A stretch of DNA of 64,000 bases from Selaginella tamariscina (lineage: Eukaryota > Streptophyta > Lycopodiopsida > Selaginellales > Selaginellaceae), in contig PUQB01000672.1 of NCBI GenBank assembly GCA_003024785.1, forward strand, positions 1 through 64,000, written 5' to 3'. A program made the translations under genes and the position numbers. The stretch's first letter is position 1. The number at the start of each line of letters is the position of its first letter. Shown in pieces: positions 10,657 to 23,300 of this stretch. The notes under the pieces are model-generated. The model saw only the letters and a program-made list of their open reading frames with translations, was not told the DNA's origin and searched no databases.

Positions 10657-11574
10657 ATGACAGAGTTCATGCAGGAAATGGATAATAATGCAGCTCAAAA
10701 CATCGTTACCATGGGGGCCACTTCAGTTTTTTCATCATCATTTTTATTGGCTTCAGTTCCGAAATCAATTTCTTCAGCGCATGCAATATCTGAATCTTGT
10801 AAGGATGATGTACAATTAAATGATGAAGGGATAGGCAACGAGATAGTGGCAACGGATAAATGTGAAAGGGAGCAAACAAGTGATTTGCAAAGTATTCAAG
10901 AGGCAACGCTATCTCATGTTACTCATGGCCATATTGTGTTGTTGGATGTCAATGGTGTTCTGCTTCATCGACAAAGGCCCGAGGATAGGAAAAAAGAAAT
11001 CAAACAAGGAGATTTCATTCCTTGTCATGGTAAATTTCGATATGATATTATTTTTCGTCCAGGGTTGGATCGTCTCTTTCAAAAGCTTAAGGAGATGGGT
11101 GCGCTTGTGGGGATTTGGTCATGCATGCAGATTCATAACTTAACACCGCTGTTGAATTTGCTTAAGAAACATTGTAGTGTTGCAGAAGAGGTGATTCGTA
11201 AAGATTGGATTTTTGACCAGCGAATATGTTATAAACCTCTCGAATTTCACAATATAAGAAAGGAAAGCAAGCCATACTTCTTCAAGAATGAAAGAATAAT
11301 TGGGACTCATGGGGAGATCAGTCGCTTAAGGATAATGAAGAATGCACATATCTTAGTAGTAGACGACTCTCCTCAGAAGGCTATGCTCAACCAAAACATT
11401 GCTTGTATTCATCCAATCACTTTCGATCCATATTCTGATACGATGGATGAGCTAGTGAACTACTTGGATACGTGCCTCAGAAAGAAGAATCTCGAAAATT
11501 TTTGTGAGCAGTATCCACCGTATCATACATTTCCTGAAGCTTTTTTTCTCGTGATTTTGAATTTTATAAAATGA
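10657..11574 (+). CDS. FCP1/NIF-like HAD-fold protein
   Basis: The protein is about 305 residues from the ATG at 10657; an in-frame GTG lies just upstream, but ATG is preferred. The first 85 residues are low-complexity and Ser-rich. The rest is an FCP1-homology (CTD-phosphatase/TIM50-type) domain. It has motif I VLLDVNGVLLHR, then FRPGLDRLFQKLKEMG and GIWSC, and the late acidic motif HILVVDDSPQKA. The usual DxDG nucleophile motif is DVNG here. The same D-x-N-G variant is common in plant FCP1-homology paralogues, so it may mark a catalytically altered branch rather than a mutation. It has one exon and no visible defect. It lies 280 bp downstream of the ParB-like gene on the same strand, with possible untranslated exons near 10490-10615. 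Confidence 0.72.
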   Translation: MTEFMQEMDNNAAQNIVTMGATSVFSSSFLLASVPKSISSAHAISESCKDDVQLNDEGIGNEIVATDKCEREQTSDLQSIQEATLSHVTHGHIVLLDVNGVLLHRQRPEDRKKEIKQGDFIPCHGKFRYDIIFRPGLDRLFQKLKEMGALVGIWSCMQIHNLTPLLNLLKKHCSVAEEVIRKDWIFDQRICYKPLEFHNIRKESKPYFFKNERIIGTHGEISRLRIMKNAHILVVDDSPQKAMLNQNIACIHPITFDPYSDTMDELVNYLDTCLRKKNLENFCEQYPPYHTFPEAFFLVILNFIK

Positions 11575-12057
11575 AGGATAGCAACCGGGCGCTTTATAAT
11601 ATTATTCTTAAGGAACGTCATTTTTAGATGAGCCTTTATGCAGACCTGGTCTTATTACATCTTATGTATTAACAAGGATGGCAACTCCCAATTGCATTCG
11701 TGAGAGTGTTAGTGGTGGCAACAACATCAAGATATTGACCAAAATGATTTGATTAATCCGGAGAGTGATGATTTAGACAAAATGAGGAGATTTCTTGTAT
11801 TAGGAAGAAAGTATTTATAAAAAAATTAACATGTTGATAAGAAAATGATTTCATTTGTAATTATGTTTGATAGTATTTCTTCATTATTGTAAACTATTTT
11901 TAGAATAATATGAATATTCTAAGATATTTTAGGAATATTCCTTACTAAGTAAGGTTATTGAAGGATTAATTAATTAATTAATTAATATTTAAGGCTTAAT
12001 TACATATTAATTAAATGATTAATTAATAATTAAAACTTAAGTATTAATTAGTAATTT
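11575..12057. other. AT-rich spacer
   Basis: 3' flank of the FCP1-like gene. Contains a run of TTAATTAATTAA motifs near 11970-12030. No gene seen. Confidence 0.6.
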
Positions 12058-12719
12058 ATTTTATATTCCCATTTTCACGTATCATGCCCACTTTTAGTTT
12101 ACAACGCGCATGGTTATTTGCCTACTGATCGCACTTGGGAACCTGCATCCAACTTACTCCATGCTTCTTCCAAGGTTGCTGCCTTCCATCGGCATTATCC
12201 TACTAAACCAGGTCCCAAAACTTGTGGAACTCGTCTTTAAGGAGGAAGTGCTGTCACAACCCGATACAGGATATGGTTACAAGATATTCTTACAGGATAT
12301 GCCTACAGGATATGCCATAGGATATGCCTAAAGGATAAGGGACATGTGGACACATCTTAGCCTCTGCATGCATGCAGCCACTTTTAGATGCATGCAACCA
12401 CTTTTAGCACTCATGCCTAGATTAGCTCTTGGAGTGTGAGCATAAAAGCTCCGACCTAATTGTTGTACAATCAGTTAATATCAACACCAGTCTTACTACG
12501 ATCAATCTTGTCTTGTCTTGTTCTTGTCTTGCTCCTTGCTTCTTGTTCTTTCCTTATCTGGTTTCTAAATCCTGTCTTGCTTCCGGATCCTATCTTGTTC
12601 TTGTCTTGCTCCTGGATCCTGTCCTATGCCTGAGTTCTTAGTTCCTGTCCTGCTCCCGAGTCACACCTTCTTGTTCTTGGATCCTGCTTTCTTCCTGGTT
12701 CCTGGATCGTGGCTTAACA
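12058..12719 (+). mobile_element. Ty3/gypsy fragment: end of pol plus 3' LTR
   Basis: About 12110-12238 reads DRTWEPASNLLHASSKV followed by AAFHRHYPTKPGP and a stop. This is the usual end of a chromodomain-bearing Ty3/gypsy polyprotein. A purine-rich AAGGAGGAAG precedes a candidate LTR at 12252-12719 (about 468 bp) that starts TGTCACAACC and ends CTTAACA, with a pyrimidine-rich end containing many TCTTG words. The rest of the element is absent to the left, so this is a truncated fossil. Confidence 0.6.
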
Positions 12720-14199
12720 GTTGCCATGTGTTATCCCTCCAAGTTAAAACTCTAACAAATAGAGTGTCAAAAAGCTTGCTAAAGTCTTAAGAATACTCCA
12801 TAACTCTAGGAAGTCCTATTAACCACAAAAAACTTGCTCTAATACATATGTTAGAGTTTTTATATGTGCAACTCATCATATGCCAATTTTAGAATCCCTC
12901 ACTATGAACCTCATGGAAATTGGTAATAGAACCCACATTAAGAACTCGCCTACCTAAATCTCACATTCCCAATTCACCATGACCACGAACAATGCTCACC
13001 ATATGAACTAGGATGCATGTCCTACTTAGGTACAAGTGTCATCTTTAGCTTGACATGAATGAGGCAACTAAGGTCTCAACCATTAGAGGTATAAAACATG
13101 TACTCAAGCAATCTCACACTCCCAATTTAACTTATTTGCATACATTTTTTGTGTGCAAACAGGTTATCATTCAAAAAAATTGATTAACTCTTTGGATGCA
13201 ACATAATTGATAATATATTGTAAATTTAACAACTTTAGGGATAAGTTACCCTTACATTATGACATACCCACACAAACTGAAAGTTGAGACGAGGGAAAGA
13301 GTGTGCTTTAATAACACAAGCTAGGTTTAGCCAGTGGGAATGAAAGAGGATTCTTTTGACTAGTATGCTTGCTTACACTTACACTACTTCAGATTTGTGA
13401 TGGATCTGTGACAGGCTATTTCTCATTACATTAAAAGGCTTGATAACAAAGTTAATAAGTAATAATAATCAACTTTCAAAATAAAAAGTAAAGTTATAAT
13501 AAAATATATAAACCTTAATGCTTTAATCTTTGATACAACCCTTTGTTTTGAGTCACGCTTATTAAAATAGAATAAATAAACTCTATAGCTTATAAAATAC
13601 TAGAATGCACACATGACACAATTTGAAAAATTGAATGTGCGATAAGATCTAAAATGATGACAATGTTTGTGCAACATTTGCATGGTTGTCATGAGTCACT
13701 AGAATATGTTAGGATAAAGAAGGTCAAAACAAGAGGATGAACTTTATTAGCAACTTAAAGTTTAATTATCCAGAATCCCATTTTAATGAGTTCATGAACC
13801 AAATATATATACTTGGTTAACCAACTGAATCTTATCCACTACTTTGATGACTAGTCAAAAGAAAGTTTGATCAATTTATTACTCACTAACATTACACATT
13901 CATGATTAATCTTCTTCTAAAGAGAAATCTAACTTTGAAGAATTTGTTTAAAAATTCAAGAATTGACACTAATAATGTTTGCAGAACAAGCAATAAATTA
14001 ATTGGTTCACCAAGGTAATTATCTTACATTTATTTATGCCTTCGAGTTTCATCTCTTGGTGTATGATTTATTATGAGATGAAGAAGCCTTGATGCTTTAG
14101 TTTTAATAAGGAATATACAATGATGTTAAAAATATATTCTCTTGACATTCCATGAGGAACCAAAGTCCCTTACCAAAGCTATTTATCATGTAATTTAAT
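12720..14199. other. Intergenic, no gene seen
   Basis: AT-rich. A short segment at 12721-12765 (GCCATGTGTTATCCCTCC then AAGTTAAAACTCTAACAA) resembles 51752-51790, suggesting a dispersed repeat. No coding region is supported. Confidence 0.5.
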
Positions 14200-14720
14200 G
14201 TGATAATTAATCGATTGTTTGAATGTTATTCAAAGCGATTCCATGTATTTGAATTAGGGCTTGAGTACACTTATGTTGCAGCAGTAGCATCACCATTGGT
14301 AAAACATATAATAACTCTTACTTCAATTTCAACCAAAAGTCCAATTCCCATAGAGTGCAAGGCAATTCATGATCAACACAATGGATCTCGAATTATCACC
14401 GAGAAGCAATGTTTTAGAACTAATGGTCTATGCCTTTATTATAGTGCTTTAAGTCACATTGTAGTGAACTTCCCAAAGAAGCCAAGGTGAATGATCAACT
14501 ATATTCAAAGAGTCCAAGATTATGTGTAAGAGCAACAATTTCAAAATTTTTAATAAGCTCACTAAGAAGTTAAATGATTAAGTCCATTTACAATTGGAGT
14601 CGTTTGATTATATAAGTTTAAGCATAAAGAATTTTTATAAACATTTAGTTTTGTTATGTTCTCTCAACACAAACTAATCATGAATTTATATAATGAAATG
14701 TCATAAGTGATTACCCTGGC
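14200..14720 (+). mobile_element. Old LTR-retrotransposon gag fragment
   Basis: The segment ending near 14490 reads TNGLCLYYSALSHIVVNFPK followed by KPR, which resembles a gag zinc-knuckle tail. It is decayed beyond detailed description. No LTRs were located around it. Fossil; family (probably Ty3/gypsy) tentative. Confidence 0.38.
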
Positions 14721-16940
14721 CCTCTTAAAGTTTAGAGCCAATATTTGTTTTATGAACTACGACTTATTTATCACTATGCAATTACCTTAAAAAAAGTTAG
14801 GTTCCAATTTCATAATCATTTGTATTAGGTGGTATTATTAAAGAGTTAAAGCTTATATAGGTCATGTTTAGAAATAGTTTATATACCTTGTATGTTGTGG
14901 TTTGAGGGTCGTTTCACACCAGCCCTCAACTTAACTTAAGTGGGCTTGAGTAAGAAAAATGGATTCGCACTTGCCCTTTAAATTAAATAATCACTTACTT
15001 AACTTTTTAAAGGTTTGACTACTAAGGGTATTGAATTTACATTAGCCCTTAACTTAATAAACTACTTACTTAAGATTTTTTTAAGGTTTGACCGAATTTA
15101 CAATAATCCCTTAACTTATTTTAAGGAAATAATAAGAAATTATAAAAAAAAAATTTAAGGGAAGGGGGGTTCCTTAACCATAGTGAATGTTATTTCATGG
15201 TCATTTATGAGCTTGGCCGCTTTTTTTCACTAAAATAAAATAAAAATATATAATTTTCATCTGCAATGTGTATTTTTATATGTGAAAAATATATTTTATA
15301 TTTTTATTTTATCACATAATTTTAAAAGTATATTCATATTTTGCCCTAATTTCTGTGAGGTTTCTACTGCACTCATCCAATCGTGTTGCAAACAGATTAG
15401 GATCATGTGTGTATGCATATGAGTATGCTACATGCGTGTACCTATGTGTATGTGTGTGTATGTACAGAAATCGAGAGAAAATGTGAAGATATATCACCAT
15501 ATTTTATATTTCTTTATAATAATTAAAATCACTTTAAATGTTAATAAAATTAAGGATGCACATATTATTTAAATCATAGATACTATAATATAAATTAAAG
15601 TGGTCAAAAATATTTATTACAAATTAAAAATAAATGTTTGTTACAAAATGAAAATTATTAAATGTAAATATGTTAAGTTCATTATAAAAATAATTAAGTT
15701 AATAATCTTAACTTAAATGTAAATATAAAAGATATTGTATTAAGAGTAATAATTAAATTCATTACCCTTAAATATTTATTGTAAGTATCTATGCGAATCC
15801 ATTGTCTTTAACATAATATATTTAATTTAAATTAAAAAATTAAGAATTAATTTACTAAAGGAGTTAAGGTTCAAAGCGTCAGTTGAGTCAGCTTTAAATC
15901 CATTACATATTAACACCATTGTATTCTCTAAATCCATTACATATTAACACCATTGTATTCTCAATTTAGTTGGTTAATCACGGGCCCACCATCATAATTT
16001 ATTAAACATACAGTATTAGCAATAATGCTTATTTACACTTCCAATAAATATTAAACGCACCTCTATTGACTAAAAAACTTCTTTACAGTTCTTAAACGGT
16101 TTAGCACTATATTAATATGTTACGTCTCCTTACATACGTTATTTTATATAGACAAACAATAACATTTTGGATTCAGAAGGTTAAGTAGATAACACGTAAT
16201 CCTCATGCATGATCATATCCATGTTTTTTATTTACAAATCTATACATAAATGTCAAACATATATTTACACATACATATACATATCGTCATTGTTTCTATT
16301 GCTTATAAACAGTAACATAAAATTAACTATGATATACAACATATAAAAGAGTTGGAACTATTCAAGATATATATGTATTCACTCATAGATAACTATACTT
16401 TTTTTTTAATTATAAAAATTGCTTTATTCTAAAAAAGTTTACAAGATATACAACTAAAATAGAGTCCGTGAATGGTCTAACTCTATGACTCTAACACGTG
16501 AACAGTACGGGGTGACTGGAATATCAAAACGTGGTGTGTTCAAACAGTAACCACATATCTAAAATACAACACCTGTCTTGCCCTTACATTGCCACGTTGA
16601 TTATTATCCATCAACAAATAAACAGGATGGTAGGAAGCTGTGAAAGGGTAAAGGTTATCTCGGGACAATACATGGTGGGAATGGAAGGGTAAAAGGTTAT
16701 CACGTCTTGGCTGTATTAATTCAGATCACGATCCGATCACACTCTTTTTGTAAGATGATGGCCAAGTCGATTACGTGATGTTCTAAAACCAGGTTTCGTC
16801 AGCAAATAATTTTAAGTGACGACTGCAAAAATGCATGTTGCAGCGTACTGGCACGTAGATTATTGCAGGAGTTCGGGCCCATTATTTAAGAAACTGACTT
16901 GACCTCGGGTCCACACAAGGGTGACTCGTAAAAAGCTCCT
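14721..16940. other. AT-rich intergenic region
   Basis: No gene is supported. A 34-bp direct repeat containing AATCCATTACATATTAACAC occurs at about 15895 and 15929. The stretch 16500-16860, with ACGTG motifs, may include the distal promoter of the glycosyltransferase gene. Confidence 0.5.
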
Positions 16941-16944
16941 GTCG

Positions 16945-17062
16945 GTGCCAAGAAGAAAAAGCCCCCCTAGCCACCCATGACAGTGGTGCCAAGAAGAAGA
17001 AGCCACCCATGACAGTGGTGCCAAGGAGGAGAATCCCCCTAGACACCCATGAGAGTGAGGTA
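16945..17062. repeat. Minisatellite just before the UGT start codon
   Basis: Three to four degenerate units of about 30-40 bp built on GGTGCCAAGAAGAAGAA, CCCCCTAG and CACCCATGACAGT. The array ends about 20 bp before the ATG at 17081, so it would lie in the 5' leader or core promoter. The open frame on the other strand is a by-product. Confidence 0.7.
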
Positions 17063-17080
17063 TAGTTTCTTTCATCAGCA

Positions 17081-18645
17081 ATGAAGAAACAAAAGCTACC
17101 TCATGTATTGGCAATTCCATTTCCTAGTCAAGGACACGTAACTCCGATGCTGCATCTAGTGAAGAAGCTTGTTAACGAGGGACTAAAGGTCACCCTCGTT
17201 AACGTAGAAAGCATCCATCAAACGTTTGCTCAAAAGAAAACTGAATTCCCGAACAACCTGCATTTCGAATCCATTCCTTTCAGTTGGGATATACCCAAGG
17301 GCTTCGATGCATATTGCATGCAGAATGTGGTGCGGTTCATGGAGAATGCCGAGGTTGAAATGACAACGAGTGTTGAGAAGCTTATCACCGATATCACCTC
17401 GGATGTCTGCTGCATTCTTTCGGATTACTTCCTCCCCTGGACGCAGCGAGTAGCGGATAAACATGGGGTTCCCCGAGTTGCTCTCTGGTGTGGTTGTGCT
17501 GCTTGGGCTTCTCTCGAGTTCCATATCAAAGAGCTTGTTTCCAAAGGCCATGTACCACCTCCCACAGGTAGTTGTATATACATATGTATATGGGTTTTAA
17601 AAATTCTACGTGGCTGATTACATATGCACAGAAATACATGTGGTCTTGTATTTACAGGTGGAAAAGATATAACTGAAGTGATGTTTTGCCAGATGCTTCA
17701 AATGAGGCTGTCATTGACTATGTTCCGGGCGTTCCCCCACTTCGATTCAGCGATATCCCAACGTATCTACACTTGCACGACAGGAGATGGATACAAATGA
17801 TCGTAGACAGAGCACCAGTCATAAGTAAGGCCTCGTGGGTGCTCGTGGACTCTGTACACGGGTTGGAGGAGAAGACTTTCGAAGCCATGCAGAGTGAGCT
17901 TGGTAAGAGATTCGTTTCCGTAGGCCCTTTGTTCCAGGTAGAGTCCCACGGAGGAAGTACTAGCGCGTTGCGAGATGAAGACAACGAGTGCCTTGAATGG
18001 TTGGACAGGCAGGCGAGAAACTCAGTTGTGTATGTCTCTTTCGGTAGCAGTGCAGTTCTGTTGCTGCAACAGTTTCTTAGACTTGCAGGTGCACTTGAGT
18101 CGATGAAGTATCCGTTTCTATGGGTGGTAAGACGAAAATTTGAAAACTTATGGTGTTTCCATACATTACATTTCAGATAAGACCTGAATTGGTGGAGGAT
18201 GTGAACTTTGGCGCAACAGTGGAAGATCTCCGGAGAAGAACAAGAGCACAAGGGTTCATAACGTCTTGGTCGCCTCAGCTGCGTGTGCTTTCGCACAGTG
18301 CAGTCGCTTGTTTTCTTACTCACTGTGGATGGAACTCGATGCTGGAGAGTATAACAAACGGTGTACCCATGCTTGGATGGCCATGGGCTGCTGAACAAAA
18401 TCTTAACTGCAGACTTATGGCCGAGATTGGAACCTCGGTGTGAGGTTTGCTAAGTCCGACGATGGTTTGTTGAGGAAGAAGAGATTAAGAGAGTGCTGAA
18501 GATGACCATGGAGGAGGACCGTGGGGTAGAGCTCAGAGCGAGATGCAAAGAGATGATGTGCTCTGCTAGGGATGCAATGAAGTGTTCTACTGGGTCGTCG
18601 TTCCTTAACATTGACAGCTTTGTGAACGAGCTCAGAAACTTGTGA
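17081..18645 (+). CDS. Family 1 UDP-glycosyltransferase (frame-damaged)
   Basis: Plant GT1 enzymes move a sugar from a UDP-sugar to small acceptors in the cytosol. Exon 1 (17081-17567) begins MKKQKLPHVLAIPFPSQGHV, with the catalytic His in SQGH and the supporting Asp in LSDYFLPW. Exon 2 (17658-18126) holds IDYVPGVPPLRFSDIP and VVYVSFGSSAV. Exon 3 (18177-18645) holds the PSPG donor-sugar box, from WSPQLRVLSHSAVACFLTHC through GWNS to GWPWAAEQ. The length of about 490 residues fits the family. Three one-base length changes interrupt the frame: near 17676 (an AAA-to-AA type loss), near 18438 and near 18465. The sequence is otherwise intact up to NELRNL and TGA. It is either a very young pseudogene or a good gene with consensus errors. 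The acceptor substrate cannot be read from sequence. Confidence 0.8.
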
Positions 18646-20184
18646 TGCCAAGCTTTATTGTTTATTATTTATTGATTCTCTCTATACACACCAGCACTAT
18701 ATAGGAATATTATTTATTTAATACAAGCATATTACATATACCTTTTTAATTCCATAATTGAAGAGTAAAACGTAAATGATTAAAGTAGTAGCTAAGTTTA
18801 CGATTAGAGTTACAAGTTAATTTAAATTGACAAATTTTTAATGAATTTAATAAGATTTTATAACAAATCTTAAATCTTAAAAATATGCGATGAACATTTT
18901 CATATTTTATTTAAAAATTAAAATTCATCCTAAACTTTGAACTTGATTCCTAGTTTGTTAAGAATTTTTTTAATTTAATTATATTAAATTTATTATTATA
19001 ATCATCATTAATTATAAAGGTTTACACGTGTCAAGGCAAAAGTAAGAATGCAACATTTTGTTTGCAGGGGTATATTCCAAGTGAAAGGAATAGATTCGTT
19101 TTCTGCATCGTTCATAAAAAAAAGGTTTAAGAAACCTTTTTTTTATGAACGATGCAGAAAACAAATTATAAATTGTTAACCTATTAGTTAGTCATAAAGA
19201 TAATAAAGTGATAGATTTAATTTTCTAATAAATTGCAAGTAATAAATATATACTTTACTTTTACTTATAAATCAATTAGTAAGGATTAATTATTTAATAT
19301 ATTTAAAACTATATTTACAGTTGTCCGATCCTGGCCACTGACAGAGATGCTTAAGTCGCTCTCCTTAAATCGCCCTCCTTAAATAATGGCTGAGATAATA
19401 CGAAAACCATTTATATTGGGAATATAGAATATTTCAAAATTTTGTAAAACATTCATTATAAAAATCTTAAACACCGAATATATTTAAAACCTTAAAAAAT
19501 TATCTATTAATCAAACTTTACTATTATTTTATAATTGAAAGCAGATTCATGTAATACGTTTTCATCGTCACCAACCGATAGTGTAATTGGGGTTTAATTT
19601 TTATTTAAGTTTACATTTTATTAATTTTAAATCACTTTAGATAAAATATTTTAATAATTTCTTATGTTTAACTTGGATACTAAGAGTGACTTTAAATTCC
19701 CTTTAATAAAACTAGGTTTTTCTATATGCATTTTTTCAAAAATTTTAAATTTATAATTAACTTATCAAATTTATTATCAGTTGTGTATTTAGAAATCGAT
19801 GTGCATATATAATACAATATATATATATATATATATATAAGAATAAAAAAACCAAGCTTCTCCATGTTATGCTATGGATAGGGTCTCTGACTTGTTAATT
19901 ATATTAAGTAAGATATGCAACACGTATATTGCGATATCTTTCAATACCGTAATACAAAATAAAATTATAAATTATTTCTAAAGACTACATAATACTACAT
20001 ACATAAAGCGGTGTGGAGAGAGAGAGAGAGAGAGAGAGAAGTAGCAATTACATTATTTTGGTTTAACAGCCTAGCATAACAGATATTATGATGTAGAGTT
20101 TTACTTTTAAATACTCGCTGCATTCCAAAACTGCAACCTCTTCTTAAATATGTCCGACGTACCTCGAAACCATGTACACAAATT
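18646..20184. other. Intergenic, AT-rich
   Basis: Contains the perfect foldback at 19098-19162, a TA microsatellite near 19817 and a GA microsatellite at 20017-20040. No gene seen. Confidence 0.55.
19098..19162. repeat. Perfect 31-bp inverted repeat, 3-nt loop
   Basis: Left arm 19098-19128 and right arm 19132-19162 are exact reverse complements, including A8/T8 tracts of equal length; the loop is AAG. The outer arm begins GTTTTCTGCATCG. No similarity to either arm was noticed elsewhere in the window. Confidence 0.9.
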
Positions 20185-20304
20185 TCAATCCTCGACCATC
20201 GCTCTCTTAAACAGAATGAGGTAAGGCTGTCCCGGAACAGAATATACAAAGCATAGCTGTGCTCCATTTAGAAAACCAACGCCCTGTACAGTAACAAGGT
20301 TATA

Positions 20305-20346
<42 letters not shown>

Positions 20347-23300
20347 TATAAAGAATTCTACACATCTGTGTGTAGGCATACACGCATGAATGTATGCATT
20401 TGGATAGCTAAGGAAGTTTACCTTCCCGTCCAGTAGGAGCAATTCTCCATCGATCCAATGCGGGTTTTTAAAGCCTGGTTCTGCAACCTTGCCACGCCCT
20501 CTAAACCTTGCCACCTGAACAGAAATTGAAGAATTAATTAAGCATACACTTATTTATTTATACTTGAGAGTACTATATTTATAAGAAAATATATATCTTG
20601 ATAATTTACTTTACACAATATATTATAGTATAATCTGAAATGAGTAAACGATGTAAGGCAGAAATAATACTTACAACTCCAAGCTCATCCGGGTAAACTC
20701 CACGATGTGGCAGCCGGCATCCTCTACCAATTTTAGCACGGAAGATCACCTGAAAAAAATGAGATTTGATGCCTATCACACATATACACACGCATGTAAA
20801 TATAAATGTGTATACAAATGATGGCATTAAAATTCATTTACGTACAAACATAGATATACATTATGTATATAAATAACGTATGTGTATACGTATGTCGCAA
20901 CATAAAATACCAACATTGTACGCATGTGTGTGTGCGTGCGTGTCTGCACGATAGAAACCTGCAGATTGTATGTTTGTATATGTATGTGTCTAGAGAGAGA
21001 GAGAGCATACCTGCCCAGCAGGAACATGCAAGTCTCCAACGAGCTTTACAGCCTCAACATATTCCGTGAACTCGTACTTATCACCATCTGGAGTTTCATC
21101 GTCCTGTTGCCAGTTACCATGTTTTGCCTTAGCTGAATTACTTGAGAACTGTATGGAGCCAAAGTACCAACATACAGTGCGTTGAATGGATCAGATCTAG
21201 ATCTAAGATGTATCCGGTGGAATGCTGTGCTTTTTGCTAAACCCCGTCTTCGTTGTGCGTAGTTCACAGCCAGCCTTATAATGTCCGCTACTTCCTTAGA
21301 CACCTGTACATTTATATCATTAATATTCAAAGTGCTGCAATTTATTGACACTCTAACAACAATAGAATTGGTGATGTAACTTTTGCTTTTTGTACCAGAT
21401 AAATAGCTTATTACAATATCCATTATATAAGTGTATACATACGGCCAGAGTATCTAAATGACAACGCGTATATACGTAATGCATATATTTATATAACACC
21501 CGCTACATATCGTCCAAGAGTTAACATGAACAAAATAGAGTGATCTTCATCATCGCTAGGGGTGTGTTCCACACTAACTGTACATATAAACTTGCCAGTA
21601 TTGGCATTTTACAATTACATGCTAACACTTTTTTTTTTTTTTTTTTTAAACTCAGTGAAGTTATTAATCAACTGAAATAAGCAGAAAGTTTACCTTAACT
21701 GGCAAATGGGAAAGCACCTTGCTAGCGTTCTCGGACGTCAACTCAGGAGGCTGCGCAGTCACGGCAAGCCTCCATGTAGAAACCGCATCGTTTGCTGCTA
21801 GCTGTTGTTTCTCCTCGCAAACGTCCTCGATGTGAAACACGAAACTGTCCCTCTCTTGTGTGAACAATCCTCGCAGGGACTCTAACAGGAAGTAGCGGTA
21901 ACTTGTCCTCTGGCGTGTTTTGCATTAGTCTCCCTATTAACAACTTCACGCTCATCTCCACTAGCTCATCTGCTGTTACCGCATTCTTTCCTTGAGCTGA
22001 CTTTTCCTGAAACCAAACACACGAAGTGTTCTTGAGTGTTTGTATGCATGCATATTGCAGCATTATGTCTAAATATCCTTAAACTCCATACTTGTAATTA
22101 ATTGTATTCTGTATAACACATACATCTACACAAGAAAGGCACTGTATACCATGTATGTCTATATGTACATACACAGTAATATACTAAAAACTTGATTTCG
22201 ATACATACCTGAAGTTGGTTTTCCAAATTCCCCTTCGAATCATCTGAAGAGGATCCTACTTCTTCTTCTTTCTTATTCTCCTCTGATGGCTTTAATTGGT
22301 CAGCTGCTATCTTCGGCAAGTCTTCGTCCACCTGAATTGATAAAATATGCGGTTGGATAAGCGAATAACTAATTAATTATAGCAAAATAGTTCTCAATGG
22401 CCATGTTATATAAGAACATAATAGAAAACATTTATAGTAACATTTAATTGCTCACACATTCACACGCCATATATATTTGAGAAACATAATAAGAATTAAA
22501 TACTTACCTTATCTGGAGTAGTCACTTTTAAGACTCTCAATTTCACGTCTGGTACTTTACCCTTGAGAAATTTAAGAATCCTGTTCAGGCCTTCATCCAA
22601 AGAATCCTTGTTGTCGTCGTTGTTTTCAGCTTTCAGATCATCCTGCACTTTATCACCTTCACTATCTCCAAGTTTATCTTCAGCTGAAGATCCCGTTGGT
22701 GAGGGCTCCGTTTTCTCCCTTTGCAAATATACAGCCTGATCACAAAACTTCAGTGTGCTATAGCGTAACAGATTACTGCATATGTATTTCTACCTAGTAT
22801 ACACATTATATATCGACAAATATGAAGGCACATAGTAATATCTACACGACATACCTGGGTTTCATATCCATTTTCTTCGGTCTTTTTAAAAACACTTCAA
22901 AAAGAGGAACGCCTGGAGTTGCTGTAACCAGCTGCCTGAAATCAAAACATGCCTTAGCTTTGCAACTTTTTTAATCATGAACAGCAAACATTCCATAAGC
23001 TAAAATGCAGAAACTATTTTAGCAGGAAGTAAATTACCTGGCACTATAACCCTTCGCAACCAGCCTGCCTTGAGACGAAGTAATGTTTATTATCCGGCCA
23101 AAAGGATCATTGCCTTCTTCTGCAGCTCCAGCCCACCAGCCAACCTAAGAAACATTATCTTCCATTTGTTTTTAAATACATACATACATATATAGTGCGT
23201 ATGTGTGTGCAAACCCACCAGTCCAGCACCGGTTTCATCCCGAATCCTTGCTGCATCATCATAACGCTCTTCATCGAGTGCAGTCTACATGAAGAAGGGA

